DNA of 64,000 nt from an uncultured Gemmatimonadota bacterium (GCA_903882745.1 CAIRYG010000011.1:496001-560000), one strand, 5' to 3'; shown: positions 8,468 to 17,896, counted from the first letter of the stretch. Made by a program: numbers and translations. The notes: generated from the sequence alone by a model not told the origin.

Positions 8468-10177
8468 CTAGGCGACGTGTGTCGGCTCCACGCGCTCGAA
8501 GGCCCGCCCGAGCGCAGCGCTGGCGAGCCATACCTCAGCACTCAGGACCACCGATCCGAGCACGAGCCCCGCGACGAGCGCCGCCGCGTGGTGGGCGCCG
8601 ATGCCAAAGTAGACACCCGCGCCGGCCGCGGCCGGGACGATCAGGAGGAGCAGGAGCGCGATGGCCACCGCGAGGAAGGTCAGGATCCCCAACCCCATGG
8701 TCTCCACCCCACCGGGCCCACCGGAGCCAAGGCGGATCCAGGCTGGGAACAGCACGGCGAGGCCGTTGTGGATCGCGAAATTGGCCGAGTTGAGCGCGAT
8801 GAGCACCACTGGGGACGCGACCGCTAATCCGGACATCAGCCAGAGCGGGACCGACGGCTCGGTTCCCGTGTTCCCATTGGTAATCACCGCGGCAACCACG
8901 AGGAGTGCTTGCCCGAGTGCCACGGGAAGGGCTCCACCCAGGATCTGCGCCAACACAATCTGGCGTCCACTGAGAGGCAGCGTCTTGAGCATCGGGAGAT
9001 GCAGAAGATCGGTGCGCAGATCGTTGCGCGTGAACATTGGCGCGAAGAACGCCAGCATGACCGCGAGGAACGGCACAAAGGCCACGATCATTTTCGCGGT
9101 GACCTCGGATCGTTCCGAAAAGCCAACTGCCACGCCGATGGCAATCACTCCCGGCAAGAGCACTGTCTGAAGCCCGCCGCTGCGCATGAGCGACATAAAG
9201 TTCTTCCAGACAATCGCGACCCAGGGACTGCCACGCGGTGCAAGCGGAATCGTGCGATTCGTCTTCACGTGGACAGCAGGAGTCACGCCGCCCGACCGGC
9301 GCGCGCGCAGCGCCGCGAGTTTCCGCGCCTGGAGCGCCGATGCTTCGGCCGCCGATTCCTCGAACGCGTGATCCGCACGGGCGACCCACACCAAGTTCAC
9401 CAGCAGAACGGCGAGCGCCGCCGGAAGTGCCGCCACCCATGCGGCGGCGGTATCGGCGAACGCGACGGCGATTGTCGCACGGATGGGCCACAACGCCACG
9501 CTGACGGGGCCGGTTTGCAGTGCCAGCGACACGAGCCGCAGTCCATCGCTCACTTCTCGCATCGCCCACGCCGCCGCAACTGCGTGCCACAGTCCCCATA
9601 TCGTGGTGGCGGCAATCGCGCCGAGCACCAGAATCGGCAGCGCTTGTCGCCGCGCGCCGCGCCAGCCATGCTCCGTTGACGACGCGTGCGCGAGTGCCAC
9701 GCCAAGCCGGTGCAGATTCAGCGTCGACAAGAAGATGACGAATCCCACGACGCGCAGAACCGGCGACAGCGTCTCCGCCCCTTTGTGAAACAGCGCCACC
9801 CACAGCGTTGCCGTGAGCAGAATCTGGACTTGCCCGCGTGCAAGTTTGAACCAGATCAACTGCCGTCGCGTGACTGGCGCGGGAAACAGAAACGAGACCT
9901 CGGCGGGGGTAAAGGCGAGCGCGGTTTTGTCGGCACCGAACACCCAGGCCCAAGCGAGATACAGCAGAATCAGCAACGGAACAAAGGCGCCTATCTCAGT
10001 GGAAAAGACGGGCGCTCCTGCGCGACCGCTCGCGTCGCGCCGGAAATACACAAACCAGAAATAGGCCAGCCCACACAGCGCGGCCAATGCGTACACGGGC
10101 TGGCGCAACCGACGCGCCTGACTGGCGAGTCGGTTCCGAGTGCTCGTGCGAATCAGATACGCGAAGGCCTGAATCAC
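8468..10177 (-). CDS. ABC transporter permease (ABC-2-like exporter)
   Basis: A 569-residue polytopic protein with clusters of hydrophobic helices at the N-terminus, in the middle (around the segment LRSGGLQTVLLPGVIAIG) and at the C-terminus. It resembles the large ABC-2-like permeases annotated as putative ABC exporters. It lies directly downstream of the ATP-binding protein gene, with a 4-bp ATGA overlap at 10174-10177, so the two almost certainly form one transporter. The cargo cannot be read from sequence; such two-gene systems export peptides, lipids or drugs. Confidence 0.8.
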   Translation of the reverse strand: MIQAFAYLIRTSTRNRLASQARRLRQPVYALAALCGLAYFWFVYFRRDASGRAGAPVFSTEIGAFVPLLILLYLAWAWVFGADKTALAFTPAEVSFLFPAPVTRRQLIWFKLARGQVQILLTATLWVALFHKGAETLSPVLRVVGFVIFLSTLNLHRLGVALAHASSTEHGWRGARRQALPILVLGAIAATTIWGLWHAVAAAWAMREVSDGLRLVSLALQTGPVSVALWPIRATIAVAFADTAAAWVAALPAALAVLLVNLVWVARADHAFEESAAEASALQARKLAALRARRSGGVTPAVHVKTNRTIPLAPRGSPWVAIVWKNFMSLMRSGGLQTVLLPGVIAIGVAVGFSERSEVTAKMIVAFVPFLAVMLAFFAPMFTRNDLRTDLLHLPMLKTLPLSGRQIVLAQILGGALPVALGQALLVVAAVITNGNTGTEPSVPLWLMSGLAVASPVVLIALNSANFAIHNGLAVLFPAWIRLGSGGPGGVETMGLGILTFLAVAIALLLLLIVPAAAGAGVYFGIGAHHAAALVAGLVLGSVVLSAEVWLASAALGRAFERVEPTHVA

Positions 10178-10917
10178 GTGCTCAGGTCACGGGGCTGGGC
10201 GTCGCCGGTGAGCGCGAGAAACACCTCTTCAAGGGACAGCCCCGAGAGCTCGGGATGCGCCTCGACAATCTGCGGCAACGGGCCATACGCCACACACTCC
10301 CCCCGTCGGATCACGAGCAGCTTGGTGCAGAGCTCCTCGACCAACGTGAGCAGGTGCGAACTGAGGATGACCGCGGTCCCTGCCGCAGCACGTGCAGCGA
10401 TGGTCGCGCGCATACGGCGCATCCCGAGGGGATCAAGGCCGGTGAGTGGCTCGTCGAGTACGAGCACTTTGGGGTCGTGCAACAACCCGCAGGCAATCGC
10501 GAGTTTCTGTCGCATACCGCGCGAGAGCTCCCCAGGAAGCGTGGTGCGTTTCTCTGAGAGCTCGAGTTCGCCGAGCAACGGCGCAATCCGCTGCTCGGCG
10601 TCGGTGACGCCGTAGAGCCGCGAAATGAAGCGCAGATGCTCCTCGACGGTCAGATAGTCAAAAAGGGCGGGCTCGTCTGGGATAAACGCGAGCCCGCGTT
10701 TGGCTTGGACACCATTGCGCTGAATGTCATGCCCACAAATCTCGACGCTCCCGCTCGACGGAGCGATGATGCCTGCGAGGCACCGCAGTGTCGTGGTCTT
10801 CCCCGCCCCGTTCGGACCAACAAGGCCAAGGACCTCGCCTGGCTGAACCTCGAAGTCGATTCCATTCACGGCGGTGAAGGTGCCGTAATGTTTTCGCAGC
10901 TGTCGGACGGCGATCAT
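10174..10917 (-). CDS. ABC transporter ATP-binding protein
   Basis: A 247-residue nucleotide-binding subunit. It shows Walker A GPNGAGKT, the signature ELSRGMRQK (a SRG variant of LSGGQ), Walker B VLVLDEPLTGLDP and the switch histidine in ILSSHLL. The start is set at the ATG complementary to 10915-10917 (MIAVRQLRKHYG), where the fold begins. Longer in-frame starts would add a Pro/Arg-rich tail unlike the family. It is first in a two-gene unit with the permease and is divergent from the membrane-fused spermidine-synthase-like gene. Confidence 0.93.
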   Translation of the reverse strand: MIAVRQLRKHYGTFTAVNGIDFEVQPGEVLGLVGPNGAGKTTTLRCLAGIIAPSSGSVEICGHDIQRNGVQAKRGLAFIPDEPALFDYLTVEEHLRFISRLYGVTDAEQRIAPLLGELELSEKRTTLPGELSRGMRQKLAIACGLLHDPKVLVLDEPLTGLDPLGMRRMRATIAARAAAGTAVILSSHLLTLVEELCTKLLVIRRGECVAYGPLPQIVEAHPELSGLSLEEVFLALTGDAQPRDLST

Positions 10918-10985
10918 CGGTGGTGGCGGAGTGCGCGCATATGATTGGGCCGGGGGTTGTTTGGAAGCTACGAACGGGAGCCAGA

Positions 10986-11017
10986 GGCGCCAATCCCTGC
11001 ACCCGTGGGTTGGCGCC
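10986..11017. repeat. GGCGCCAA inverted repeat in a divergent intergenic region
   Basis: An 8-bp perfect inverted repeat (GGCGCCAA at 10986-10993, TTGGCGCC at 11010-11017) is extended by CCC/GGG after a one-base bulge. It lies in the 242-bp gap between the divergent ABC-transporter and spermidine-synthase-like genes. It could be an operator or a transcribed hairpin; nothing in the sequence decides. Confidence 0.5.
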
Positions 11018-11159
11018 AGCGCCGCCAGTCGGCCACCTCGGCTTGCGAGGGGGCGCACCACCCTCCAGCTTCAACCCGCCTGCACCCTCCGGCTTACAAC
11101 ATCGGGAGGGGGCGCCGCGTCTATATGAAAGTGCTGCCGTTCACATCTTCCCTGGTGCC

Positions 11160-13625
11160 ATGAAGAGCAGAAAGCAGGGCTCCCCGCGCGACGCGGCCGC
11201 CGAGTCCCCCCGATTCCTCCCGCTGCTGATCCTCCTCTTTATTGGGAGCGGCTGCGCGGCCCTGATCTACGAAATTGTCTGGTACCAAGAACTCTCCCTG
11301 ATTGTCGGATCGTCGGCGATTTCCCTCGGCGCCGTGCTCGGCACCTTTATGGGCGGAATGTGCTTGGGCAGCCTGCTGCTCCCGCGATTCGTGAAATCCA
11401 ACGAGCACCCGCTCAAGGTCTATGCGAAACTTGAGGCGGGGATCGGGATCTCCGGACTGTTGATTCTCTTCATTCTGCCGCACGCAGGCGGACTCTACAC
11501 CTCGATTGGTGGCCCGGGCATCAGCGGGCTGCTCCTGCGCGGCCTGTTCTGCGCGCTGTTCCTCGCGGTTCCCACGATTCTCATGGGTGCCACCCTTCCC
11601 GCGGTCGCGCGCTGGGTCGAGACGACGCCGACCGGTGTGAGCTGGCTTGGCTTCTTCTACGGCGGCAACATCGCCGGCGCCGTCTTTGGCTGCCTGTTCA
11701 CCGGGTTCTATCTGCTGCGCGTATGCGACGGCGCCACGGCTACCTATGTCGCCGCGGCACTCAATGCCCTCGTGGCCTTTGTGGGCTGGGCAATCGCGAC
11801 CGCCAACCCACGCACGACGCCAGCATTCGACGCGGCCAGCGAAGCTGCGGCTCCGCTGATTCACCGCCCTGCCGGTAGCACCCCGGTCTACATCGCCATC
11901 GCACTGTCGGGCGCTACGGCACTCGCCGCCGAAGTCATCTGGACGCGCTTGCTCACGCTGCTCCTGGGTGGCACGACCTACACCTTCTCGATGATCCTCG
12001 CCGCGGTGCTCGTTGGCCTAGGCATCGGTAGCAGCCTCGGCGCCGTGGTTGCACGCAGCAGCTCGCGCCCACGGGTGATGCTCGCAGGAGTGCAGGCACT
12101 GATCGTGCTCGCCATCGGCTGGGCCGCCTACAGCGAGACGCAGACGCTGATGTACTGGCCGATCAATCCGCAGCTCGCGATCTCGCCCTGGTTCCAGTTC
12201 CCGGTCGACTTCCTGCGCTGCCTGTGGGCGGTGCTGCCGGCCGCGATCCTCTGGGGCGCCAGCTTTCCGCTCGCACTGGCGAGTGTCGCCGAGCGCGGGG
12301 ATGATCCGGCGCGTCTCGTGGGCACCGTGTACGCGGCGAATACTGTGGGCGCGATTATTGGCGCGCTCGTCGCCAGCCTGTGGATGATTGCCGCCATCGG
12401 CACGCAGCATTCGCAGCAAGTGTTGATGGGCATGGCGGCGCTCGCGTCGCTCGTACTTATCGCCACGATCCGCCGTGAGGGCGAAAGCGGTTTTGCACTC
12501 GCTCCCCGAAATCTCGTGAGTGCCGCTGGCGTTGTTGCCCTCGCGATCTACATCGGTCGCACCGTCATCCCGGTGCCCGCGCTGCTGGTTGGCTACGGTC
12601 GCTACAGCGCGACGTACGTGAACGCGCACGGCAACTGGCTGTTCGTGGGCGAGGGGATGAACTCCTCGATGGCCGTCTCCGAGCTGTCGAACGGCGTCCG
12701 CAATTATCATAACGCGGGCAAGGTGCAGGCCTCGAGCGAGCCGCAAGACATGCGACTCCAGCGCATGCTCGGACACCTGACCACGCTGCTCACGAAAGAT
12801 CCAAAGAGCGTGATGAACATCGGCTGCGGCGCCGGCGTGACCGCTGGCGCGGTCAGCATCAGCCCGATGGTCCAGAAACTCACCATCGCCGAGATTGAGC
12901 CGCTCGTGCCAAAGGTCGTGAGCGAGCTGTTCGGGGAGCATAACTACAATGTGGTGCGCAACCCGAAGACGCATGTACAGATCGACGATGCGCGCCACTT
13001 CCTGCTGACCACGCACGAGAAATTCGACGCGATCACCAGCGATCCGTTCGACCCGTGGGTGAAGGGTGCCGCGTCGCTCTACTCCAAGGAGTTCTGGGAG
13101 GAGGCCAAGCGCCATCTGAACCCCGGCGGCATCGTCACGGTGTTCGTGCAGCTCTACGAGAGTGGCACGCCCGCGGTGAAGAGCGAGATGGCCACCTTCT
13201 TTGAGGCCTTCCCCGATGCGATGGTGTTCGGCAACACCTACAACGGTCAGGGCTACGATATGGTGCTTGTGGGCCAGCTCAAGCCGGAGCCGATCAACGT
13301 TGACGACGTTCAGGCCCGCCTCGACCGCCCAGAGTTCGCCATCGTCAAGCAGTCGCTTCGCGAGATCGGGATGAACTCGGCCATCGACCTCCTCTCGACC
13401 TTCGCCGGTCGCGCGCAGGACATGCAGGGCTACCTCGCCAACGCCGAGGTCAACCGCGACAAGAATCTGCGCCTGCAGTATTTGGCCGGGCTCGGCGTCA
13501 ATGCCTACGAGCAGGCGTCGATCTACCGCGACGTACTGCGCAACGGGAAGTGGACGCCCGGTTTGTTCGTTGGTGCGGACTCCACCATCGCGAAGCTTCG
13601 CTCCGCTCGCGACGCCCGGCAGTAG
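11160..13625 (+). CDS. Membrane-fused spermidine synthase-like protein
   Basis: An 821-residue fusion. The N-terminal two thirds are polytopic with about a dozen helices (from LPLLILLFIGSGCAALIYE onward) in an MFS/SpeE-like membrane arrangement. The C-terminal part, from about residue 540, is a Rossmann methyltransferase-type spermidine-synthase domain: NIGCGAGVTAGA (SAM-binding glycine loop), IAEIEPLV, IDDARHFL, and ITSDPFDPW in place of the D(S/T)TDP gate motif. The start is the ATG at 11160; upstream codons are low-complexity Gly/Pro. Proteins of this architecture are common in environmental bacteria and mostly uncharacterised; aminopropyl transfer is not assured because the catalytic Asp region is altered. 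A strong hairpin follows the gene. Confidence 0.85.
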   Translation: MKSRKQGSPRDAAAESPRFLPLLILLFIGSGCAALIYEIVWYQELSLIVGSSAISLGAVLGTFMGGMCLGSLLLPRFVKSNEHPLKVYAKLEAGIGISGLLILFILPHAGGLYTSIGGPGISGLLLRGLFCALFLAVPTILMGATLPAVARWVETTPTGVSWLGFFYGGNIAGAVFGCLFTGFYLLRVCDGATATYVAAALNALVAFVGWAIATANPRTTPAFDAASEAAAPLIHRPAGSTPVYIAIALSGATALAAEVIWTRLLTLLLGGTTYTFSMILAAVLVGLGIGSSLGAVVARSSSRPRVMLAGVQALIVLAIGWAAYSETQTLMYWPINPQLAISPWFQFPVDFLRCLWAVLPAAILWGASFPLALASVAERGDDPARLVGTVYAANTVGAIIGALVASLWMIAAIGTQHSQQVLMGMAALASLVLIATIRREGESGFALAPRNLVSAAGVVALAIYIGRTVIPVPALLVGYGRYSATYVNAHGNWLFVGEGMNSSMAVSELSNGVRNYHNAGKVQASSEPQDMRLQRMLGHLTTLLTKDPKSVMNIGCGAGVTAGAVSISPMVQKLTIAEIEPLVPKVVSELFGEHNYNVVRNPKTHVQIDDARHFLLTTHEKFDAITSDPFDPWVKGAASLYSKEFWEEAKRHLNPGGIVTVFVQLYESGTPAVKSEMATFFEAFPDAMVFGNTYNGQGYDMVLVGQLKPEPINVDDVQARLDRPEFAIVKQSLREIGMNSAIDLLSTFAGRAQDMQGYLANAEVNRDKNLRLQYLAGLGVNAYEQASIYRDVLRNGKWTPGLFVGADSTIAKLRSARDARQ

Positions 13626-13652
13626 ACGCGAGTCGGTACGCTTGACGCAGAT

Positions 13653-13685
13653 GACGGGGGGCCCCACTTTTCTGGGGCCCCCGTC
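13653..13685 (+). terminator. G/C-rich hairpin after the spermidine-synthase-like gene
   Basis: GACGGGGGG-CCCCA pairs with TGGGGCCCCCGTC across a CTTTTC loop, a 13-bp stem with a single bulged G. It starts 27 bp after the stop codon. There is no U tract, so it is a terminator or 3'-end stabiliser by position and stem strength only. Confidence 0.65.
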
Positions 13686-13731
13686 CTCATGCTAAGGACG
13701 TCGTTCCCGCCTCGTCCCCTCGGAAGAATCC

Positions 13732-14292
13732 ATGACGGGCCTGCACGCGCTCTGGTTGCCAATGGTGTTGTCCTCGGTCGCGATCTTCTTGGCCAGTGCC
13801 GTGATCCACATGTTCAGTGGGTTGCACAAGAACGATCATCTCACACCGCCGAATCAGGATGGGCTCGCCGACGCGCTCCGGCCCTTCAACCTCGCGCCGG
13901 GTGACTACATGATCCCGCGGCCCGCGAGCATGAAGGACATGGGCTCGCCAGAGTTCAAAGCGAAGTCAGAGCGCGGTCCCAAGCTCGTGTTCACGGTCTT
14001 CCCCAACGGCATCACGCCCATGGGGCCGCTCCTCGCGAAATGGTTCGTCTACTCGCTCGTGATCTCACTCTGCTCGGGTTACGTCGCGAGCCGAGCACTC
14101 CCGGTGGGTGCCGACTACCTCCACGTCTTCCGGTTCGCTGGCATCGCCGCATTCCTCGGCTACGCTGGCGCCATCCCGCAGGCGTCGATCTGGTATGGCA
14201 AGTCGTGGGGCACCACCATGCGCAGCACCATCGACGGCCTCATCTACGCCGGGCTGACCGCTGGCATGTACGGCTGGCTCTGGCCGCGCTGA
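13732..14292 (+). CDS. Small integral membrane protein, unknown function
   Basis: A 186-residue protein with an N-terminal helix (LPMVLSSVAIFLASAVIHM), a soluble stretch of about 70 residues rich in Pro, Lys and Asp (GLADALRPFNLAPGDYMIPR), and three further helices to the C-terminus ending in YGWLWPR. GGAAG lies five bases before the ATG. It stands alone between two strong hairpins, so it is probably monocistronic. I do not recognise a functional family beyond conserved hypothetical membrane proteins. Confidence 0.75.
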   Translation: MTGLHALWLPMVLSSVAIFLASAVIHMFSGLHKNDHLTPPNQDGLADALRPFNLAPGDYMIPRPASMKDMGSPEFKAKSERGPKLVFTVFPNGITPMGPLLAKWFVYSLVISLCSGYVASRALPVGADYLHVFRFAGIAAFLGYAGAIPQASIWYGKSWGTTMRSTIDGLIYAGLTAGMYGWLWPR

Positions 14293-14311
14293 ACACGCGC
14301 CCTGGCAATAC

Positions 14312-14350
14312 GTGAGCGGCCCCCACCGGACATCGGTGGGGGCCGCTCAC
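14312..14350. terminator. Bidirectional terminator hairpin, 17-bp perfect stem
   Basis: GTGAGCGGCCCCCACCG (14312-14328) pairs perfectly with its complement at 14334-14350 around the loop GACAT. It lies between two convergent genes (stops at 14292 and 14370), so it can terminate both. There is no strong T run on either side. Confidence 0.8.
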
Positions 14351-14369
14351 ATTCCGGACGATTCCCCGA

Positions 14370-16922
14370 TCATTTCTTTGGGTCGAGCAGCTCCTTCACG
14401 CGTTCTGCGATGTCGGCCCAGTGCGCACGTTCCACCGCACCCTTCGCCGTGCCCGCCGCTGCCGCGGCCTCGCGCTGGATCTCGCGCAACTGCGCACGAG
14501 CCAAGGCCGGCACATCGCTGCGCTCCACGTTCTGCGCCGTGACGAACGGGAACACGCGCTGCTGCTGAGCCGCCGCACCGGCTCCTCCCGGGCCCGCCGC
14601 AGGCGCGGCCGGCGGGTTCACCAACGCGCCCAGTCGCTGCACGTACACGCGCTGTAGCTGGCGACGGTTCACGTCCGGCGCCGGGCCCGCATTCATGCTC
14701 CCCCACATCTCCCGCTTGATGTCGGACATGAACTCGGCCAACGGATATGCGTTGGTCGCATCGTACTTCTCCGACTCCCCAAGCCGCGCCAGACGCGCCG
14801 AACTCAACAGCGACGTCACCACCGCTGCCTGACGCGTCGCCAGCGTGTTCGACGGTCCGATGCGCGACGTAATCTCCTTGGGCTGCAGCCATTCCGGCGT
14901 CGTGAATACCGTCTGGCTCAGGAAGGTCAGCGCCGCCTTCTGCTTGGCCTTCGGCACGATCGAGTATACGGCGCCTGACATCTCTGAGGTCTTCAGGTCC
15001 ACGTTGACACCACCGATCACGGTCGTCACATGTCCCATCATCCCGAAGAATCGGCCGAGCGACTCGGTGTACAGCTCTTCAAGATCGCCGTAGTCCTCGC
15101 CGGCTGTGGCCGTCCACTTGGGCAGCTGCGGAATCATGCGCTTGTAGTTCGCCACGGCGTACGTGGTAGCCTTCACCGCGTCATCGCCGAGGTCTTCCGT
15201 CTGGTTGCGCGGATCCGCCCCGCCGACGCCTTGCGACACATACCGATACGGGAACGGCCCCGTCTGGTTGGTGAGCCAGCGGTTCAGTGTCGGCTTCTCG
15301 GCGTCGGTCGTCTTGGCATCGGCAATCACGCGGTAGCCCCAGTTGATCGCGAAATCGTCGAAGGGTCCGAGACGGCGAATGAAATCCACCGGCTTCAGGC
15401 CGTCGCCTGGCTGTGCGACATAGTTCTGACGCGCATAGTCCATGATTGTCGCGCTCACACCGTACTTGCTGGTGAAGCTCGGGCTACGAAGCGAATCGAC
15501 CGGGAAGGAACTCGACGCCATCATGTTGTGCTGCAAGCCGAGGGCGTGGCCGATCTCGTGCGTGATGACCTGACGCATGGTCTCACCCATGAGCTCGTCG
15601 GGAATGTCGAGCGAGCGTGCCAGTGGGTTCGCCGCGCCCGTCTCCATCATCAACCAGTTGCGATACGAGCGCATATGGTTGTGATACCAGGTGATCTCGG
15701 AGTTGATGATCTCGCCAGAGCGTGGATCGTGGGTGTGCGGTCCCGTGGCATTGCGCACGAGGCTCGCCGCCCAGCGCACCATCGACACACGCGCATCATC
15801 TGGATCCCAGTCGGGGTCCTGCGCTTTGGTGGGGGCCTCCTTGGCGAGGATCGCATTCTTGAATCCCGCCTTCTCGAACACCTTCTGCCAGTTCTCCACG
15901 CCTTCCTTCACGTAGCGCTTCCAGCGTGTCGGCGTGGCGGGATCGATGTAATACACGATTGGCTTGATTGGCTCCACCAGCTCGCCGCGTGCGTAGGCGG
16001 CGGGGTCCTTCGGCTCCAAGCGCCAGCGCGTAATAAACTCCTGCTCGCCGGCCTTCTGCACGTCGAGGCCGTAGTTCACCCGGCGCACGGTGAAGAATCC
16101 GACGCGTTCGTCAAAGTTGCGCGACTTCATGGGCTGCTTGGGCAGCAACACCATCGATTGGCGCATCTCGAGCGACAGCGTGCTCGACCCACGATCTCCT
16201 GGCGGATCCGACGCGTCAAAGGTCTGCGTGTGGCGCACCTCGACGTTGATCGGGAAGCTGCGCACGCTCGTGATGTAGCTGCGCGCGGCGTCGTACCGGC
16301 GCACCCCAAATGTGCGGCGCTCGGCGGCACTCACGCCCGACAACGCCGGGGTGTCGCCGGCAAAGAAATCCGTGACGTCGACCACATAGGCGTTGCTATC
16401 TTTGGCGAATGCTTGGATCGGAAAACTCGCGAGAATCGGCGCGTAGTTGTTCTGCGCCACACTCCGCGCGATCGGCAGTGAATCGTCGGCCACGGCCGCC
16501 GTACTGATGCTCCGGAGCATCACACGGTCGGTGACCCGCTCCCAGCGGACCATCCGTTCGCTCAGCGAGCTCCCCGCGGACTGGAAGCCACCGGCACCCG
16601 CCGGGACCCCAGCAATGCGACTCACCAGCAGGAAGTCGCGCCCCATCAACGAGTCCGGGACTTCAAACAGGTAGCGGTCGTCGACCTTGTGGACCGTGAT
16701 ACCGCCTCGCTCGCTGTGGGCGCGAGCCGGCACGACGGTCGCATAGGGGCGTGGGCCACTACGCGCTGCAGCGCCCCCTTGGCGCCCCGCGCCATCGGGA
16801 GCTACCGCTGCGGCCTGCGCGGCAGCTGGAGCGGCTGAGGAGGCCGCTGGAGGCTGTTGGGCGACGGCCTGTGCAGCCGTCAGGGCCAGGGCGCAGACAC
16901 TGGCGATGGTGCGAGTGAACAT
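14370..16922 (-). CDS. Secreted zinc metalloprotease (DUF5117/DUF4953-type metzincin)
   Basis: An 850-residue exported protein with a signal peptide (TIASVCALALTAAQAVAQQ) followed by an Ala/Pro/Gln-rich linker. The zinc site is the extended metzincin motif HEIGHALGLQH, preceded by a conserved EITWYHNHMRSYRNWL segment. Flanking regions match the DUF5117/DUF5118 architecture (GITVHKVDDRYLFEVPDSLM near the N-terminus). Such proteins are abundant in Bacteroidota, Acidobacteriota and Gemmatimonadota, and are probably scavenging or envelope proteases. The gene ends at the strong hairpin at 14312-14350. Fold and metal binding are secure; substrate unknown. Confidence 0.92.
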   Translation of the reverse strand: MFTRTIASVCALALTAAQAVAQQPPAASSAAPAAAQAAAVAPDGAGRQGGAAARSGPRPYATVVPARAHSERGGITVHKVDDRYLFEVPDSLMGRDFLLVSRIAGVPAGAGGFQSAGSSLSERMVRWERVTDRVMLRSISTAAVADDSLPIARSVAQNNYAPILASFPIQAFAKDSNAYVVDVTDFFAGDTPALSGVSAAERRTFGVRRYDAARSYITSVRSFPINVEVRHTQTFDASDPPGDRGSSTLSLEMRQSMVLLPKQPMKSRNFDERVGFFTVRRVNYGLDVQKAGEQEFITRWRLEPKDPAAYARGELVEPIKPIVYYIDPATPTRWKRYVKEGVENWQKVFEKAGFKNAILAKEAPTKAQDPDWDPDDARVSMVRWAASLVRNATGPHTHDPRSGEIINSEITWYHNHMRSYRNWLMMETGAANPLARSLDIPDELMGETMRQVITHEIGHALGLQHNMMASSSFPVDSLRSPSFTSKYGVSATIMDYARQNYVAQPGDGLKPVDFIRRLGPFDDFAINWGYRVIADAKTTDAEKPTLNRWLTNQTGPFPYRYVSQGVGGADPRNQTEDLGDDAVKATTYAVANYKRMIPQLPKWTATAGEDYGDLEELYTESLGRFFGMMGHVTTVIGGVNVDLKTSEMSGAVYSIVPKAKQKAALTFLSQTVFTTPEWLQPKEITSRIGPSNTLATRQAAVVTSLLSSARLARLGESEKYDATNAYPLAEFMSDIKREMWGSMNAGPAPDVNRRQLQRVYVQRLGALVNPPAAPAAGPGGAGAAAQQQRVFPFVTAQNVERSDVPALARAQLREIQREAAAAAGTAKGAVERAHWADIAERVKELLDPKK

Positions 16923-17016
16923 CGGGACTCCGAGTCAGGTGGTGCGCGAGAAGCTACGGAGCGCTCGCACGCCTCACAAGACGCAGGATCCTATTATGTG
17001 ACGTCCCCTCGGCCCT

Positions 17017-17454
17017 TTAGGCGACAGCCACCAACGGGTGCCGCCACCGGAGCCTCGGGAACCGTGCGAAATCTCGATCCGTGGTCACCAGCACACTCCC
17101 CTGCTCGAGGGCGATCGCGGCTAACCGCGCGTCCGCCACCAGGTTGCCACGGGCATCGCCATCACGGCACATCGCACGAAACAACTCCCAGTGCCCAGCG
17201 CCAGCCTCCACGACAACCGACGCAGGCGCGGCGCGCACCGCCTCGCAGAAGTTCAGCGCGTCGACAATCCGCAACGGCTCGTGCCACACTTTGCGGTTGG
17301 TCACAATCCGGACGACCGACGCAAGCGTCTCCGACGCTACGCCAACCGGCTCTCCACCAACCAGCACGCGCGACAACCAACGTTTGTATTCCGCGTGCTG
17401 CGGAACATCACGCCGACAGGCATACACCAGCACGTTCACATCGAGGAGAATCAT
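17017..17454 (-). CDS. VapC-type PIN-domain toxin (ribonuclease)
   Basis: A 145-residue PIN-domain protein with the expected acidic cluster: D5 in MILLDVNVLVY, E42 in SETLASV, D108 in NLVADARLA and D126/D128 in TTDRDF. PIN toxins of the VapC family are Mg-dependent RNases cutting tRNA or rRNA. It follows the ribbon-helix-helix antitoxin gene with a 4-bp overlap, the standard vapBC order. All catalytic residues are present, so the toxin looks intact. Confidence 0.9.
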   Translation of the reverse strand: MILLDVNVLVYACRRDVPQHAEYKRWLSRVLVGGEPVGVASETLASVVRIVTNRKVWHEPLRIVDALNFCEAVRAAPASVVVEAGAGHWELFRAMCRDGDARGNLVADARLAAIALEQGSVLVTTDRDFARFPRLRWRHPLVAVA

Positions 17455-17696
17455 TCCTCCCCCATCAGGTCGAGCAACTCGGCGGTGCTGTCGAGATTGA
17501 CCCCCTCCCGCACTCCACCACTCCCAAAACTCGGCAGCACCACCCGTGCGCGCACCTGCCCCGCACTCGGCTCGGCTAAGTACGCGGCAAGCGCGGCTTC
17601 CATGACGGCCGTAAGCGTGGTTCCGTGATCACGCGCGTGCACTTTCGCGCGCGTCATGAGCGTGTCGGGGAGGCGAAGGGTCGTGTGGCGATGCAT
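17451..17696 (-). CDS. VapB-type ribbon-helix-helix antitoxin
   Basis: An 81-residue protein with an N-terminal RHH DNA-binding segment (HRHTTLRLPDTLMTRAKVHA) and a C-terminal acidic tail (LDSTAELLDLMGEE) that would bind the PIN toxin downstream. It overlaps vapC by 4 bp. Its start codon abuts a perfect inverted repeat likely to be the autoregulatory operator. RHH antitoxins typically repress their own operon, more strongly in complex with toxin. Confidence 0.88.
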   Translation of the reverse strand: MHRHTTLRLPDTLMTRAKVHARDHGTTLTAVMEAALAAYLAEPSAGQVRARVVLPSFGSGGVREGVNLDSTAELLDLMGEE

Positions 17697-17725
17697 ATGT
17701 CATACAATATGTGACTATGACATAT
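17695..17725 (-). promoter_or_regulatory. VapBC operator: ATATGTCATA inverted repeat
   Basis: A perfect 10-bp inverted repeat (17695-17704 and 17716-17725) overlaps the vapB start codon. A third related half-site, ATATGTGA at 17707-17714, sits between the arms. The spacing and AT-rich character contrast with the surrounding GC-rich DNA and fit an RHH dimer-of-dimers operator. Binding by this VapB is inference. Confidence 0.7.
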
Positions 17726-17896
17726 TTCTGTCAATACTGGCGACATAAGGGCGTTCCAGAGGCAAGGGCCCGCGATGTGGAGACCAACGGCGCTCGCAGT
17801 CGACGCCGTCACACCCTCGCACTTTGCCACCAAACACGGCACACAGCACCACCGTTTTATTGCGGCGTGTTCAGAAATCGCGCGTTTTCGTTGCGC

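Noticed and set aside
12018-13667. 549-codon minus-strand open frame opposite the spermidine-synthase-like gene
   Set aside because: His/Arg/Asp-rich and motif-free; the plus strand carries the membrane and SAM-binding domains.
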